DNA of 64,000 bases from Bartonella raoultii (lineage in GTDB: Bacteria; Pseudomonadota; Alphaproteobacteria; Rhizobiales; Rhizobiaceae). The notes beneath the pieces are model-generated. The model had not been told where the DNA came from. It worked only from the letters and a program-made list of their open reading frames with translations, and did not search any database. The stretch is taken from NCBI RefSeq assembly GCF_019659805.1, contig NZ_JAIFRO010000007.1, forward strand, positions 1-64,000, in the 5' to 3' direction. This document shows, piece by piece, positions 8,991 to 18,511 of the stretch. The first letter of the stretch is position 1; the number at the start of each line of letters is the position of its first letter. Position numbers and translations under genes: made by a program.

Positions 8991-11714
8991 ATGTTAGAGA
9001 AAAACTATGATGCTGCTTCCATAGAGCGACGCGTTGCAAAGAAGTGGGAGGCTCGTGGCGCTTTTAAAGCGGGAGTGGGTTCGAACAGTAACAAAGAAGC
9101 TTTTTGTGTTATGCTTCCGCCACCCAATGTTACGGGCTCACTTCATATGGGACATGCACTTAATACGACAATTCAAGATATTGTTGTGCGATTTCAACGG
9201 ATGCGTGGTAAGAATGTATTATGGCAGCCGGGTATGGATCATGCAGGGATTGCTACGCAAATGGTTGTCGAACGTCAACTTGCAGAACGTCAAGAGCCAA
9301 CGCGCCAAGAAATGGGAAGAGAAAAGTTTGTTGAGCGTATTTGGAAATGGCGTCATGAAACAGGGGGCATTATTTCAAACCAATTACGCCGTCTTGGTGT
9401 TTCATGTGATTGGTCACGTGAGCGCTTCACAATGGATGAGGGGTTATCTCAGGCCGTCCGTGAAGTTTTTGTTACGCTTTATAAACAGGGGTTGATATAC
9501 AGGGATAAGCGGCTTGTTAATTGGGATCCTAAGTTATTAACAGCTATTTCGGATCTTGAAGTTGAACAAAAAGAAGTTAAGGGACATTTGTGGCATTTTA
9601 GATATCCACTTGAAGATAAAACTTTTGATCCGAATGATCCAGAAACTTTTATAATAGTGGCGACAACACGCCCCGAGACCATGCTTGGTGATACGGGAAT
9701 TGCGGTTAATCCTGAGGATGAACGTTATAAAAATCTTATAGGTAAAAATGCTCTTTTACCACTTGTTGGTCGTAGATTATTGATTGTTGGTGATATCCAT
9801 GCCAATCCTGAAGAGGGAAGTGGTGCCGTGAAAATTACACCAGCACATGACTTTAATGATTTTGAAGTAGGAAAGCGAAATAATTTACGTTTAATCAATA
9901 TTTTTACACAAAGAGCTGAGATTTTTCTTCATGGGAATGAAGAGTTTTTTGATGGTTTGACTTTATCTGATGAATTAAAAAAATTGGTAGAACAGCTTGA
10001 TCAATCTGATCGTTTCGTCGCGCGTGATCAAATTGTTTCTTTAATGGAAAAAAGAGGCTATTTAGTTGCTGTTGATGATCATCCCCATACCGTTCCCCAT
10101 GGTGATCGTAGTGGGGTACCTATAGAACCCTTCTTGACAGATCAATGGTATGTTAATGCTGCTCAATTAGCTAAGCCAGCAATAGAGGCTGTTCATCAAG
10201 GCAAAACGCAATTTGTTCCTGATAGTTGGAAAAAAACCTATTTCAATTGGATGCAAAATATTCAACCTTGGTGCATTTCGCGTCAATTATGGTGGGGACA
10301 CCAGATTCCAGCTTGGTATGGTCCTGATGGCACTGTTTTTGTTGAAAAAACTGTAGAGGAAGCTTTAGATTCATCTTTTTCTCATTATGGTAAAGTGGTT
10401 AAGTTAACGCGTGATCCAGATGTTTTAGATACTTGGTTTTCATCGGCTCTTTGGCCTTTTTCTACGTTAGGTTGGCCCAATAAAACGACAGAATTAGCTA
10501 CCTTCTATCCGACTTCTCTTTCGGTTACAGGATTTGATATTATTTTCTTTTGGGTCGCTCGTATGATGATGATGGGGCTTCATTTTATGGGTGATGTTCC
10601 TTTTCCAACAGTTTATGTGCATGCTCTTGTTCGGGATCAGAAGGGAGCAAAGATGTCAAAGTCGAAAGGCAATATTGTTGATCCATTAGAGCTCATAGAT
10701 CAATATAGTGCAGATGCGCTTCGTTTTACTCTTGCCATTATGGCAGCACAAGGACGTGATGTAAAACTTGATCCTTCTCGTATTGCTGGTTATCGTAATT
10801 TTGCTACGAAGTTATGGAATGCTACTCGATTTGCAGAAATGAATGGTGTTAAGCATGATCCAACTTTTAAGCCAGAAAAGGCAAAGCTTGCTCTTAATCG
10901 CTGGATTTTGACAGAATTGTCTAAAACTGTTTTAGCTGTAACAGCCGGTATTGAAAACTATAAGTTTAATGAGTCTGCTAGTATACTTTATCGGTTTATT
11001 TGGAATACATTATGCGATTGGTATTTGGAACTTCTCAAACCTATTTTTCAAGGTTCAAATGAAGATGCTAAAAATGAAGCTCAAGCGTGTGCTGCTTGGG
11101 TTTTAGATGAAGTGTATAAGATTCTTCATCCTTTTATGCCTCATATGACAGAGGAGCTCTGGTCTCTTACAGAAACAATAGGCATGGAACGTAAGGATAT
11201 GCTGGCATTGACACAATGGCCAGAGGCAACGTTTATAGATGAAGAAGCAGCAGCTGATATTAATTGGCTTATTGATGTTGTCAGTGAGATTCGATCTGTT
11301 CGTTTTGAAATGAATATTCCAGCAGGTATTTTGGCACCTCTTATTATTGTAGAGGGAGGAAAAATAACAAGAGAGCGTATACAGCATTATGATACTCTTC
11401 TTAAAAGGTTAGCGCGTATTGAAACAATTGACTTTTCTGATAAAATTCCAACTGTATCTGCGCAAATGATTATAGGAGAGGCGATTTTTTGTTTGCCATT
11501 AGGGCAGTTGATTGATTTGGAGACTGAACGTACTCGTTTGATGAAGGATATTAGCAAAATTACACAAGATATTGAAAAGGTATCAATAAAATTAAACAAT
11601 CCTAAATTTATAGAAAATGCGAAACCGGAAATTGTTGAGGCGGAACGTAATAGGATTATAGAATTACGTGCAGCGCAGAAAAAAATATCTGTTGCTTTAG
11701 AGCGTCTAGCGTGA
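8991..11714 (+). CDS. valS: Valyl-tRNA synthetase
   Basis: Class I aminoacyl-tRNA synthetase charging tRNA-Val in the cytosol. About 907 residues from ATG 8991, with GGTGGAGAG immediately upstream; an in-frame GTG at 8982 overlaps that site and is less likely. The HIGH-type motif is in NVTGSLHMGHALN, the CP1 editing domain follows (ATTRPETMLGDT), and the KMSKS motif is in GAKMSKSKGNIVDP. The anticodon-binding helical domain and a C-terminal coiled-coil arm (last ~65 residues, LIDLETERTRLMKDISKI onward) complete the usual ValRS layout. No defect seen. Confidence 0.97.
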   Translation: MLEKNYDAASIERRVAKKWEARGAFKAGVGSNSNKEAFCVMLPPPNVTGSLHMGHALNTTIQDIVVRFQRMRGKNVLWQPGMDHAGIATQMVVERQLAERQEPTRQEMGREKFVERIWKWRHETGGIISNQLRRLGVSCDWSRERFTMDEGLSQAVREVFVTLYKQGLIYRDKRLVNWDPKLLTAISDLEVEQKEVKGHLWHFRYPLEDKTFDPNDPETFIIVATTRPETMLGDTGIAVNPEDERYKNLIGKNALLPLVGRRLLIVGDIHANPEEGSGAVKITPAHDFNDFEVGKRNNLRLINIFTQRAEIFLHGNEEFFDGLTLSDELKKLVEQLDQSDRFVARDQIVSLMEKRGYLVAVDDHPHTVPHGDRSGVPIEPFLTDQWYVNAAQLAKPAIEAVHQGKTQFVPDSWKKTYFNWMQNIQPWCISRQLWWGHQIPAWYGPDGTVFVEKTVEEALDSSFSHYGKVVKLTRDPDVLDTWFSSALWPFSTLGWPNKTTELATFYPTSLSVTGFDIIFFWVARMMMMGLHFMGDVPFPTVYVHALVRDQKGAKMSKSKGNIVDPLELIDQYSADALRFTLAIMAAQGRDVKLDPSRIAGYRNFATKLWNATRFAEMNGVKHDPTFKPEKAKLALNRWILTELSKTVLAVTAGIENYKFNESASILYRFIWNTLCDWYLELLKPIFQGSNEDAKNEAQACAAWVLDEVYKILHPFMPHMTEELWSLTETIGMERKDMLALTQWPEATFIDEEAAADINWLIDVVSEIRSVRFEMNIPAGILAPLIIVEGGKITRERIQHYDTLLKRLARIETIDFSDKIPTVSAQMIIGEAIFCLPLGQLIDLETERTRLMKDISKITQDIEKVSIKLNNPKFIENAKPEIVEAERNRIIELRAAQKKISVALERLA

Positions 11715-12051
11715 TTGTTATCTTTCTTGTGCTCATTTATAGATTTTTGAAGAAACTTTTTTACCTTCAATCTTATTTTTAGTGTTTCTTAGAAAGATCT
11801 TATGCAAAGTTTATAAAAATACCCCCATTTTGTGTCTATTAAAGTTATAGATTATCGCTATCATTCTATAATCGTTCTTATGTTATGATTATTGCGGGCA
11901 AAAGTTTGTTTATGCTAGAGTTCAGCTATTTTGAGATTATTTCTTAATAAATACATTTTTTATGGAATAGTTTTTTGAAAAAAGTAGCTGCGTATAGAGA
12001 GCGTTGTGAGCAGATATCATGATTAAGCCTAAGATAAGGGGAATTTTTTAT
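11715..12051. other. Spacer between valS and exoR
   Basis: No gene seen. A TATAAT at 11867-11872 is a candidate -10 box for exoR, but its -35 region (GTTATA) is poor. No clear terminator follows valS. Confidence 0.3.
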
Positions 12052-12843
12052 ATGATAAATAGGCTTGAGGTATGGAAAAAATCTGTGATTGTTCTGACTT
12101 TAGGAGGACTTCTTTCCATTGTTTATGTAAAAAATGTCAATAGTTGGCAAAAAGTATCTGATAATTCATTTTATTTTTTAAAACGTGGTATGTCTGCCTA
12201 TAAAAACGGACAAATAAATCAAGCGATTTCAGCATTGCGCTGTGCTGCTAATATGGGGCATATTGGTGCAAATTGGAAACTAGGTTGTATCTATGCAGAG
12301 GGTGATGGTGTAGCGAAAGATGATTATCAAGCATATCGTTTTTTTGCATATATTGTTAAAAAAGGTGCTGATCTTGGTTCAGAGAATGAAAGCTATGTTT
12401 CTGATGCGTTAGTTAAACTTGCAGGCTATATCAAAAAAGGTATCCCTCAATCGCCTGTAAAAGCCAATCCTTCTTATGCCGCTCGTCTTTATATGCAGGC
12501 TGCGGTGAATTATGGAAATCCTCAGGCTGAGTATTATTTAGGAAAAATATTTTTCAACGGAGAAGGAAGAGAAAAAAACCTTGTACAGGCAGCACGATGG
12601 TTTCAATTATCGGCAAAAAAAGGAAATCCTCCTGCTCAAGCAATGCTTGGAAATATGTTGCTTCAAGAAGGAGATATCATTCGCGGTGTAGCGATGTTAA
12701 CTGCAGCCTATAAAAAAGCAAATGCAAAAGATAAAGACTGGATTCGTCCTTTACAAGAACATGCTTTTGCTACTTGTAATGAATTTGAGAGACGTGCAAT
12801 AATATCACTGGCAGCGGATATTCTAAAAAATAACAGTTTTTGA
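12052..12843 (+). CDS. exoR: ExoR-like Sel1-repeat periplasmic regulator
   Basis: 263-residue protein made mostly of Sel1-like (TPR-type) repeats and similar along its length to rhizobial ExoR. ExoR is a periplasmic inhibitor of the ExoS-ChvI two-component system; in Bartonella the orthologous system is BatS-BatR, which controls virulence genes. Visible repeats include NGQINQAISALRCAANMGH, GCIYAEGDGVAKDDYQAYRF and YYLGKIFFNGEGREKN, followed by the ExoR-like C-terminus (DKDWIRPLQEHAFATCNEFE). The N-terminus has a basic start and one hydrophobic segment (SVIVLTLGGLLSIVYV), either a signal peptide or an anchor. ATG 12052 is chosen because AAGGGGA (12036-12042) precedes it; ATG 12019 is in frame without a site. 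It converges on gltL. Confidence 0.8.
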   Translation: MINRLEVWKKSVIVLTLGGLLSIVYVKNVNSWQKVSDNSFYFLKRGMSAYKNGQINQAISALRCAANMGHIGANWKLGCIYAEGDGVAKDDYQAYRFFAYIVKKGADLGSENESYVSDALVKLAGYIKKGIPQSPVKANPSYAARLYMQAAVNYGNPQAEYYLGKIFFNGEGREKNLVQAARWFQLSAKKGNPPAQAMLGNMLLQEGDIIRGVAMLTAAYKKANAKDKDWIRPLQEHAFATCNEFERRAIISLAADILKNNSF

Positions 12844-12937
12844 GTATTGATTGTTACATTCCTTAATGAAACAGTATAAAAACTTAAATTCTTGTATTTT
12901 CTTTTGCAATAGAACAAGCTTTTTCCATAGATCATAA

Positions 12938-13684
12938 TTAATGACTTAGGATTTTAGACAAAAATTCTTGGGCACGTTGTGTTCTCGCTTCTGGGGCAGA
13001 AAAGAACTCTTTAGATGAACAGTCTTCTAGAATTTCTCCTTGATCCATAAAGATAATACGTTCAGAAACTTTTTGTGCAAATCCCATTTCATGTGTTACA
13101 CAAATCATTGTCATACCTTCTTTTGCTAAGCTAATCATGACATCTAGTACTTCTCCAACCATTTCAGGATCGAGAGCAGATGTAGGTTCATCAAAAAGCA
13201 TGACAAGAGGATCCATGGTTAAGGCACGTGCAATAGCAACACGTTGTTGTTGACCTCCGGAAAGTTGTCCTGGGTATTTATTTTTATGTTCGATAAGTCC
13301 AACGCGTTCAAGATATAATAAACCACGCTCAAGTGCTTCTTTTTTACTGCGTTTTAAGACCTTAACTTGTGCGATTGTGAGATTTTCTGTGACAGATAAA
13401 TGTGGAAAAAGTTCAAAATGCTGAAATACCATTCCTACTTGACTGCGTAATTTAGGCAGATTTGTTTTTTTTGAATGGACAGGTATTCCATTAATAAAAA
13501 TTTCTCCCTTTTGAAAAGGAACGAGAGCATTAATGGTTTTTATAAGCGTTGATTTACCTGACCCTGATGGTCCACAAACTACAACAACTTCTCCTTTATT
13601 AATATTTGTTGTGCAGTTTTTAAGAACATTAACTTCGCCATACCAGTTAGAAACATTTTTTATTTTAATCATATGTGTCGACAT
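12938..13684 (-). CDS. gltL: Glutamate/aspartate ABC transporter ATP-binding protein
   Basis: 248-residue cytoplasmic ATPase of a polar amino acid uptake transporter (GlnQ/GltL type). Walker A is GPSGSGKST, the Q-loop region is [15 protein letters not shown], the signature is [15 protein letters not shown], Walker B is [14 protein letters not shown], and the switch histidine is in VTHEMGFA. Last gene of the minus-strand gltI-gltJ-gltK-gltL operon, starting 13 bases after gltK with an AGGA site. It would energise import of glutamate and aspartate by the two permeases encoded upstream; the substrate is inferred from the binding protein. Confidence 0.92.
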   Translation of the reverse strand: MSTHMIKIKNVSNWYGEVNVLKNCTTNINKGEVVVVCGPSGSGKSTLIKTINALVPFQKGEIFINGIPVHSKKTNLPKLRSQVGMVFQHFELFPHLSVTENLTIAQVKVLKRSKKEALERGLLYLERVGLIEHKNKYPGQLSGGQQQRVAIARALTMDPLVMLFDEPTSALDPEMVGEVLDVMISLAKEGMTMICVTHEMGFAQKVSERIIFMDQGEILEDCSSKEFFSAPEARTQRAQEFLSKILSH

Positions 13685-13697
13685 TTTTTTTTTCCTG

Positions 13698-14414
13698 TTA
13701 GCGAATGATAGATACTTTTTTCTGTATATACAAAACTATTTGTGACAATGTAAAACAGATAACAAAATAGAAAATAGCTGCTAAGACATAAGCTTCTTGC
13801 TTAACACCAAAATTATTTGCAACGATATCAAAACCATTTAAAAGGCTATTTCCGCTGATTGCATAAACAAGAGTTGTATCCTGAAAAAGGATAATAACTT
13901 GTGTTAAAAAGACTGGCAACATGTCTCTAACGGCTTGAGGTAAAATGACAATATACATATTTTGCCAATATGTCATTCCAAGAGCTTGTCCTGCATATTT
14001 TTGCCCTTGCGAAACTGACTTTATGCCGGCACGCATAATCTCTGCAAAATAAGCAGTTTCAAATGCAGTAAAGGTAATAAGTGCTGATTTATTGGCACCG
14101 ATCGATTCACCAATGAGAAATGGTAAAAGCACAAAAAACCATAAGATGACCATGACAAGTGGTACTGAGCGCATGACCGTTATATAAATTATTGCCGGCC
14201 AAGAGAGTAGTTTAAAAGAAGAAAGCCGCATCATTGCTAAGAGCGTACCGAAAATAAGCCCAAAGACTGTCGCAAAAAGGGTTAAAAAAATGCTAAACAG
14301 TAAGCCTTCTACAATGTAAGAACGAAATATATCAAAGGTAAAGAATGAAAAATCAAAGCCTGAAAAATTGAAAGGAAAGTACAAATCAAACTGAGAGGTT
14401 ATAAAATCTATCAT
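13698..14414 (-). CDS. gltK: Glutamate/aspartate ABC transporter permease GltK
   Basis: About 238-residue inner membrane permease of the HisM/GlnP type with several membrane segments (for example [21 protein letters not shown] and [20 protein letters not shown]). The cytoplasmic EAA loop that contacts the ATPase is visible as [23 protein letters not shown] 14414 is preferred because GGGAGAG lies eight bases upstream; a TTG at 14420 overlapping the end of gltJ is also in frame. It pairs with GltJ to form the transport channel. Confidence 0.9.
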   Translation of the reverse strand: MIDFITSQFDLYFPFNFSGFDFSFFTFDIFRSYIVEGLLFSIFLTLFATVFGLIFGTLLAMMRLSSFKLLSWPAIIYITVMRSVPLVMVILWFFVLLPFLIGESIGANKSALITFTAFETAYFAEIMRAGIKSVSQGQKYAGQALGMTYWQNMYIVILPQAVRDMLPVFLTQVIILFQDTTLVYAISGNSLLNGFDIVANNFGVKQEAYVLAAIFYFVICFTLSQIVLYIQKKVSIIR

Positions 14415-14416
14415 GT

Positions 14417-15169
14417 TCAATTCTCTCCCGTTTGAAAATTAGGAACTTTGAGCATTTGTTCAATCACTGTCATAATAATGAATATGAATAACGCGATGAC
14501 AATATAAAGAATTGTAACAAGCAAATAGTTTTCGTAAACATGGCTTATTTCTTCAATTGCTTGATATTGGAACTGCATGAGTTCATTTATGGAAACGGCA
14601 AATGCTATAGATGAGTTTTTGACAATGCCCATTGCTTCTGAAGTAAGAGGAGGCATGATTGTACGCATAGCACGCGGCAGTATAACATAGCGATAACTTT
14701 GATAAGTTGTAAATCCCATTGCCATAGCTGCATAGCGTTGACCAGAAGAAATCGCTTCAATACCTGAGCGCACCTGTTCTGCAATACGTGCAGATGTAAA
14801 GAAACCCAATGCACATGTTATTAAGAGAATCGGTGAGAACTTTACTGCAGGTGGGTAAAGTTTGGGAACAACAAAATACCACAAAAACACTTGTACAAGG
14901 AGAGGAATATTTCGCATAATTTCCACCCATATACCAGCAATAGTGCGTAAGACACGATTGATTATAGTGCTATTGGGTAGAGTGCGCATTGTTCCTATAA
15001 TAACACCACAAAATACAGCTAAAATTAGTGAAGAGATGGATAATAAAACTGTATTTTTAAAACCATCAAGTAGTGTATCTAAATAAGTGTGCGTTGTGCC
15101 AGGAGTTCCTAAACATCCTGCTACTAGTGTTTGTGTAAGATCATCTCTACAAAGGAAAGAAAAGTCCAT
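14417..15169 (-). CDS. gltJ: Glutamate/aspartate ABC transporter permease GltJ
   Basis: 250-residue inner membrane permease with the amino acid permease fold: an N-terminal periplasmic part, then membrane segments (VLLSISSLILAVFCGVIIG, IPLLVQVFLWYFVVP, YLLVTILYIVIALFIFIIM) and the EAA motif region AMAMGFTTYQSYRYVILPRA. The motif spacing and the SEAMGIVKNSSIAFAVS segment match the GltJ/HisQ group. It is separated from gltI by a 158-base spacer with a stem-loop and is followed at once by gltK. Confidence 0.9.
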   Translation of the reverse strand: MDFSFLCRDDLTQTLVAGCLGTPGTTHTYLDTLLDGFKNTVLLSISSLILAVFCGVIIGTMRTLPNSTIINRVLRTIAGIWVEIMRNIPLLVQVFLWYFVVPKLYPPAVKFSPILLITCALGFFTSARIAEQVRSGIEAISSGQRYAAMAMGFTTYQSYRYVILPRAMRTIMPPLTSEAMGIVKNSSIAFAVSINELMQFQYQAIEEISHVYENYLLVTILYIVIALFIFIIMTVIEQMLKVPNFQTGEN

Positions 15170-15260
15170 TAATTCATATTTCCTAAATTAAGTCATTTAC
15201 AAACAGAGTAATAAATTAACTGCTTTATATAAGCAAACTTTATTAAAAAATGAACTAAAA

Positions 15261-15315
15261 CATAACCACATTCAATTTTTAAAGAACATAGCAATTCTTA
15301 TAGAGTGTGGTTATG
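15261..15315 (-). other. Stem-loop in the gltI-gltJ spacer
   Basis: CATAACCACA (15261-15270) is an exact inverse of TGTGGTTATG (15306-15315), with a 35-base loop. It lies after the binding-protein gene and before the permease genes. In many ABC operons such a structure protects the upstream mRNA and lowers expression of the permeases; that role here is inference. Confidence 0.5.
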
Positions 15316-15327
15316 CTTTTGAAAATT

Positions 15328-16233
15328 CTATAAATTATTTTCTATATAGCTTTCTCTTGGCTTATTATTTGGGTGTTCCCAAGCATATTTTGTTAATGTT
15401 GATAAGGGAAGATTCATAATAGCATTTGTAGGAGGAATTGGCTTCATAAACCACTTATCATAAAGTTTTTTGAGTGATTCGTCTTTTATTTGACGCACAA
15501 TACTATCGTTAATTGCGTGTTCAAAATTTTTATCATTTAACCGTAGCATACAAGCAATTGGTTCAACTGAAAGTATAGGATCAAGGATCACATAATCAGA
15601 TGGATTTTTGGATTTAGCAATATGTCCAGCGAGAATTGATGCATCCATAACAAATGCATCGGCACGACCAGATTCTAGTAGGAGGAAACTATCCCCATGG
15701 TCTTTTCCTTTTACGACATTAAAGTGAATATTTTTCGCACGTTTGTTTTTACGGATCAGTTGAACAGATGTTGTTCCGGTGGTTGTTGCGACTGTTTTTC
15801 CATTTAAATCAGTAAGAGATTTAATGTGAGAGTTTTTCTTTACAGCAATCCGAACTTCTTCAACATAAGTGGTATAAGCAAAAGCTGCTTCTTTACTTCG
15901 GGCAATATCATTTGTTGTTGAGCCACATTCAAAATCGTAGGTATTATTTTGTAAGAGAGGAATTCTATTTTGTGATGTAATGGGGAGATAATGAACTTTA
16001 ATTGGCTTGCCAATTTTTTGGGAAATATCGCCAATGATACGTTCAGCCATTTCCGTGTGGAAACCTACATATTTACCGTTACCAAGAGCATAGGCTAGAC
16101 CTGATGATTCTCGTACACCTAGAGTAATTTCTCCTGTTTTTTTAATTTTTTCTAGTGTATCATTTGCGGCATACACGACATTTGTCAGCCCGATGGTAGC
16201 CACTGCAATAAATGTTAACAGTGATTTTTTCAT
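15328..16233 (-). CDS. gltI: Glutamate/aspartate periplasmic binding protein
   Basis: 301-residue periplasmic solute-binding protein (SBP family 3) with a Sec signal peptide MKKSLLTFIAVATIGLTN... cleaved near VYA-AND. The mature start DTLEKIKKTGEITLGVRESS, the segment DFECGSTTNDIARSKEAAFA and VATTTGTTSVQLI match GltI-type glutamate/aspartate binders. The ATG at 16233 is chosen because a perfect GGAGGA (16238-16243) sits five bases upstream; the ATG at 16245 overlaps that site. First gene of the gltIJKL operon. Confidence 0.92.
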   Translation of the reverse strand: MKKSLLTFIAVATIGLTNVVYAANDTLEKIKKTGEITLGVRESSGLAYALGNGKYVGFHTEMAERIIGDISQKIGKPIKVHYLPITSQNRIPLLQNNTYDFECGSTTNDIARSKEAAFAYTTYVEEVRIAVKKNSHIKSLTDLNGKTVATTTGTTSVQLIRKNKRAKNIHFNVVKGKDHGDSFLLLESGRADAFVMDASILAGHIAKSKNPSDYVILDPILSVEPIACMLRLNDKNFEHAINDSIVRQIKDESLKKLYDKWFMKPIPPTNAIMNLPLSTLTKYAWEHPNNKPRESYIENNL

Positions 16234-16350
16234 TCTATCCTCCATTTATTTTCTTGTTTTTATTTTTGATACTAAACTGCATCGTTTAGCACATTTTTAA
16301 TCTCTTAAGCGAGTGATTTTTTATTCTTTTAAAACAAGTTTTATAATTTA

Positions 16351-17133
16351 TCAAAGGCAATTCAGGTGTATCCAAACGGGAGTATGATCTGATGGTTTTT
16401 GATAGCCTCTTACTTCTATTTGACTATAAGCGCAGATGAGTTGATCAACAGCTTCTGGGGATAAGAGAAAGTGGTCAATGCGAATCCCATTATTTTTAGG
16501 CCATGCACCAGCTTGAAAGTCCCAAAAGCTAAAGGAAGGGATATCTGTAACGTTGCGCAGAGCATCATAAAAACCTAAATGAATAATTCGTTGAAATGCC
16601 TGTCTTGTTTGTGGAAGGAATAAGGCGTCATGACTCCATTCTTGAGGATTTTTTGCATCCAGTGGAGTAGGGATGACATTATAATCACCGGCTAAGACAA
16701 GAGGCTCTTCATATGCAAGCAGTGATTTTGCATGTGTATATAATCTTTCCATCCATTCTATTTTATAAGGATATTTGTCACTATTGACAGGATTTCCATT
16801 TGGTAGATAAAGGGATGCAACACGGATAGCTCCTTTATTGGTTGAATACACTGCTTCAATGTAACGTGCTTGCTCATCATTACTATTTCCTGGTAATCGG
16901 CGAATAACCTCATCAGGTGTTTTTTTTGAAAGAATAGCAACACCATTAAAGCTTTTTTGTCCGTGTGTTTCTATGTGGTATCCTAAGCTTTCAATAGCGT
17001 CTCGGGGAAATTTTTCATCGGTACTTTTAATTTCTTGAAGACAGATTATATCAGGCTGATTGTTTTGTAGCCATTGATATAATGTTTCATGTCGTGCTTT
17101 TATGCCGGCAATATTCCACGTTACTATTTTCAT
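16351..17133 (-). CDS. xthA: Exodeoxyribonuclease III / AP endonuclease
   Basis: 260-residue Mg-dependent DNA repair nuclease of the EEP family, cleaving at abasic sites and removing blocked 3' ends. Visible active-site motifs are MKIVTWNIAGI, CLQEIKSTDEKFP (metal-binding Glu), SLYLPNG, AGDYNVIPTPLDA and the C-terminal SDHTPVWI (catalytic Asp-His). Start ATG 17133 keeps the conserved MKIVTWN beginning; an ATG at 17145 would add four residues. It is transcribed alone, after a gap of 117 bases to gltI. Confidence 0.93.
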   Translation of the reverse strand: MKIVTWNIAGIKARHETLYQWLQNNQPDIICLQEIKSTDEKFPRDAIESLGYHIETHGQKSFNGVAILSKKTPDEVIRRLPGNSNDEQARYIEAVYSTNKGAIRVASLYLPNGNPVNSDKYPYKIEWMERLYTHAKSLLAYEEPLVLAGDYNVIPTPLDAKNPQEWSHDALFLPQTRQAFQRIIHLGFYDALRNVTDIPSFSFWDFQAGAWPKNNGIRIDHFLLSPEAVDQLICAYSQIEVRGYQKPSDHTPVWIHLNCL

Positions 17134-17327
17134 GGTGCTCACCATAGAGATCTTTATAACTTGTTAAAAGGTGTTTTTATAAATGTCCCCTATAATATTG
17201 TGTTTTCCCTTATTAAGGGAAATATTACTATGATAATTTCATTTATCATAAGTCCTCATAAAAAGCTAAATTCAGACATTATTGTTTAATTTATTTTCAC
17301 TTTTTAAAAAAAACTGATGTTTAGTTC

Positions 17328-17356
17328 TTGACGAATGTATATGTTCTAGTTATTAA
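17328..17356 (+). promoter_or_regulatory. Candidate promoter of the str operon
   Basis: TTGACG (17328-17333), a 17-base spacer and TATTAA (17351-17356) resemble a housekeeping sigma promoter. It lies about 270 bases before rpsL, at the head of the long ribosomal protein block. It would give a long leader containing the stem-loop at 17487-17522. No start-site data; pattern match only. Confidence 0.45.
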
Positions 17357-17486
17357 AAACCACTACAGTCGACGTGAAAATGATGATGTTTTAGGATATT
17401 TTCTTAAAAGGTCATTAAAGCGAGGATTGTTTTAAAAGATTAAAAGCAAATGCGAGTGCAAGAGGCTTTTGCCTTCTCTGCTTGTG

Positions 17487-17522
17487 TCGGGTAAACTGTT
17501 TATAGCAGCTCTACCCGATTTT
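17487..17522 (+). promoter_or_regulatory. Attenuator-like stem-loop in the rpsL leader
   Basis: TCGGGTA (17487-17493) pairs exactly with TACCCGA (17512-17518), with inner CTG/CAG pairing, and TTTT follows at 17519-17522. An imperfect hairpin (GCAAGAGGC...GCCTTCTCTGC) lies just upstream. Together they look like a terminator or attenuator within the leader, or the end of an upstream short transcript. Confidence 0.45.
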
Positions 17523-17623
17523 CTGTGTAAGCTTATATATCTGTTCTTATTGGATTGAATAGATAGAAATAGAAAAAAGCCCGAATGGGTGAAGTGAACT
17601 TAGATTTAAAAGAGGAAGGTTGC

Positions 17624-17995
17624 ATGCCTACCGTAAACCAGTTGATTCGTAAGCCGCGTGTGATGCCTGTTAAGCGCAATAAGGTTCCTGCGCTTCAGTC
17701 GAATCCACAAAAACGTGGTGTTTGTACACGTGTTTATACAACGACTCCAAAAAAACCAAATTCTGCTCTTCGTAAAGTTGCTAAGGTCCGTTTAACGAAT
17801 GGATTTGAGGTAATAGGTTATATCCCTGGGGAAGGGCATAATCTTCAAGAGCACTCTGTTGTAATGATTCGTGGCGGTCGTGTAAAAGATTTGCCAGGGG
17901 TTCGTTATCACATTATTCGTGGATTGCTTGATACTCAAGGTGTCAAGAATCGTAAACAGCGTCGTTCAAAATATGGCGCAAAGCGTCCAAAATAA
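17624..17995 (+). CDS. rpsL: 30S ribosomal protein S12
   Basis: 123-residue decoding-centre protein. The ATG at 17624 ([12 protein letters not shown]) follows AGAGGAAGG and is the family start; the longer open frame from 17585 is not used. The lysines at the positions of E. coli K43 ([11 protein letters not shown]) and K88 ([13 protein letters not shown]) are both present, so no known streptomycin-resistance substitution is seen there. First gene of the str operon. Confidence 0.98.
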   Translation: MPTVNQLIRKPRVMPVKRNKVPALQSNPQKRGVCTRVYTTTPKKPNSALRKVAKVRLTNGFEVIGYIPGEGHNLQEHSVVMIRGGRVKDLPGVRYHIIRGLLDTQGVKNRKQRRSKYGAKRPK

Positions 17996-18013
17996 TATTG
18001 AGAGACAAAGCTA

Positions 18014-18484
18014 ATGTCCCGTCGTCATAGAGCAGAAAAACGTGAAATTAATCCAGATCCTAAATTTGGTGATTTGGTTATTACAAAATTTATGAATGCC
18101 ATTATGTTTGATGGTAAAAAGTCAGTTGCTGAGCGTATTGTTTATGGTGCGCTTGATTCCGTGGAGAAAAAAGTAAAAAAAGATCCTGTGGCTTTATTCC
18201 ATCAGGCGTTAGATAATGTTGCTCCTCATATTGAAGTTCGTTCGCGGCGTGTTGGTGGTGCTACTTATCAAGTTCCAATTGATGTGCGCCCTGATCGCCG
18301 CCAAGCTCTTGCTATTCGTTGGTTGATTGCGGCAGCGCGTGGACGTAATGAAACGACGATGATCGATCGTCTTTCTAGTGAGTTGGTGGATGCTGCGCAT
18401 AATCGCGGTTCTGCAGTTAAGAAACGTGAAGATGTTCATCGTATGGCTGAAGCTAATCGTGCATTTTCTCATTATCGCTGGTAG
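18014..18484 (+). CDS. rpsG: 30S ribosomal protein S7
   Basis: 156-residue primary 16S rRNA-binding protein nucleating the 30S head. The start [20 protein letters not shown] and the segment [20 protein letters not shown] are typical. It begins 18 bases after rpsL. In E. coli S7 represses its own operon by binding mRNA; no matching site was identified here. Confidence 0.98.
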   Translation: MSRRHRAEKREINPDPKFGDLVITKFMNAIMFDGKKSVAERIVYGALDSVEKKVKKDPVALFHQALDNVAPHIEVRSRRVGGATYQVPIDVRPDRRQALAIRWLIAAARGRNETTMIDRLSSELVDAAHNRGSAVKKREDVHRMAEANRAFSHYRW

Positions 18485-18511
18485 GCTTGTTTAAAATTTA
18501 AGGCAAATAGA

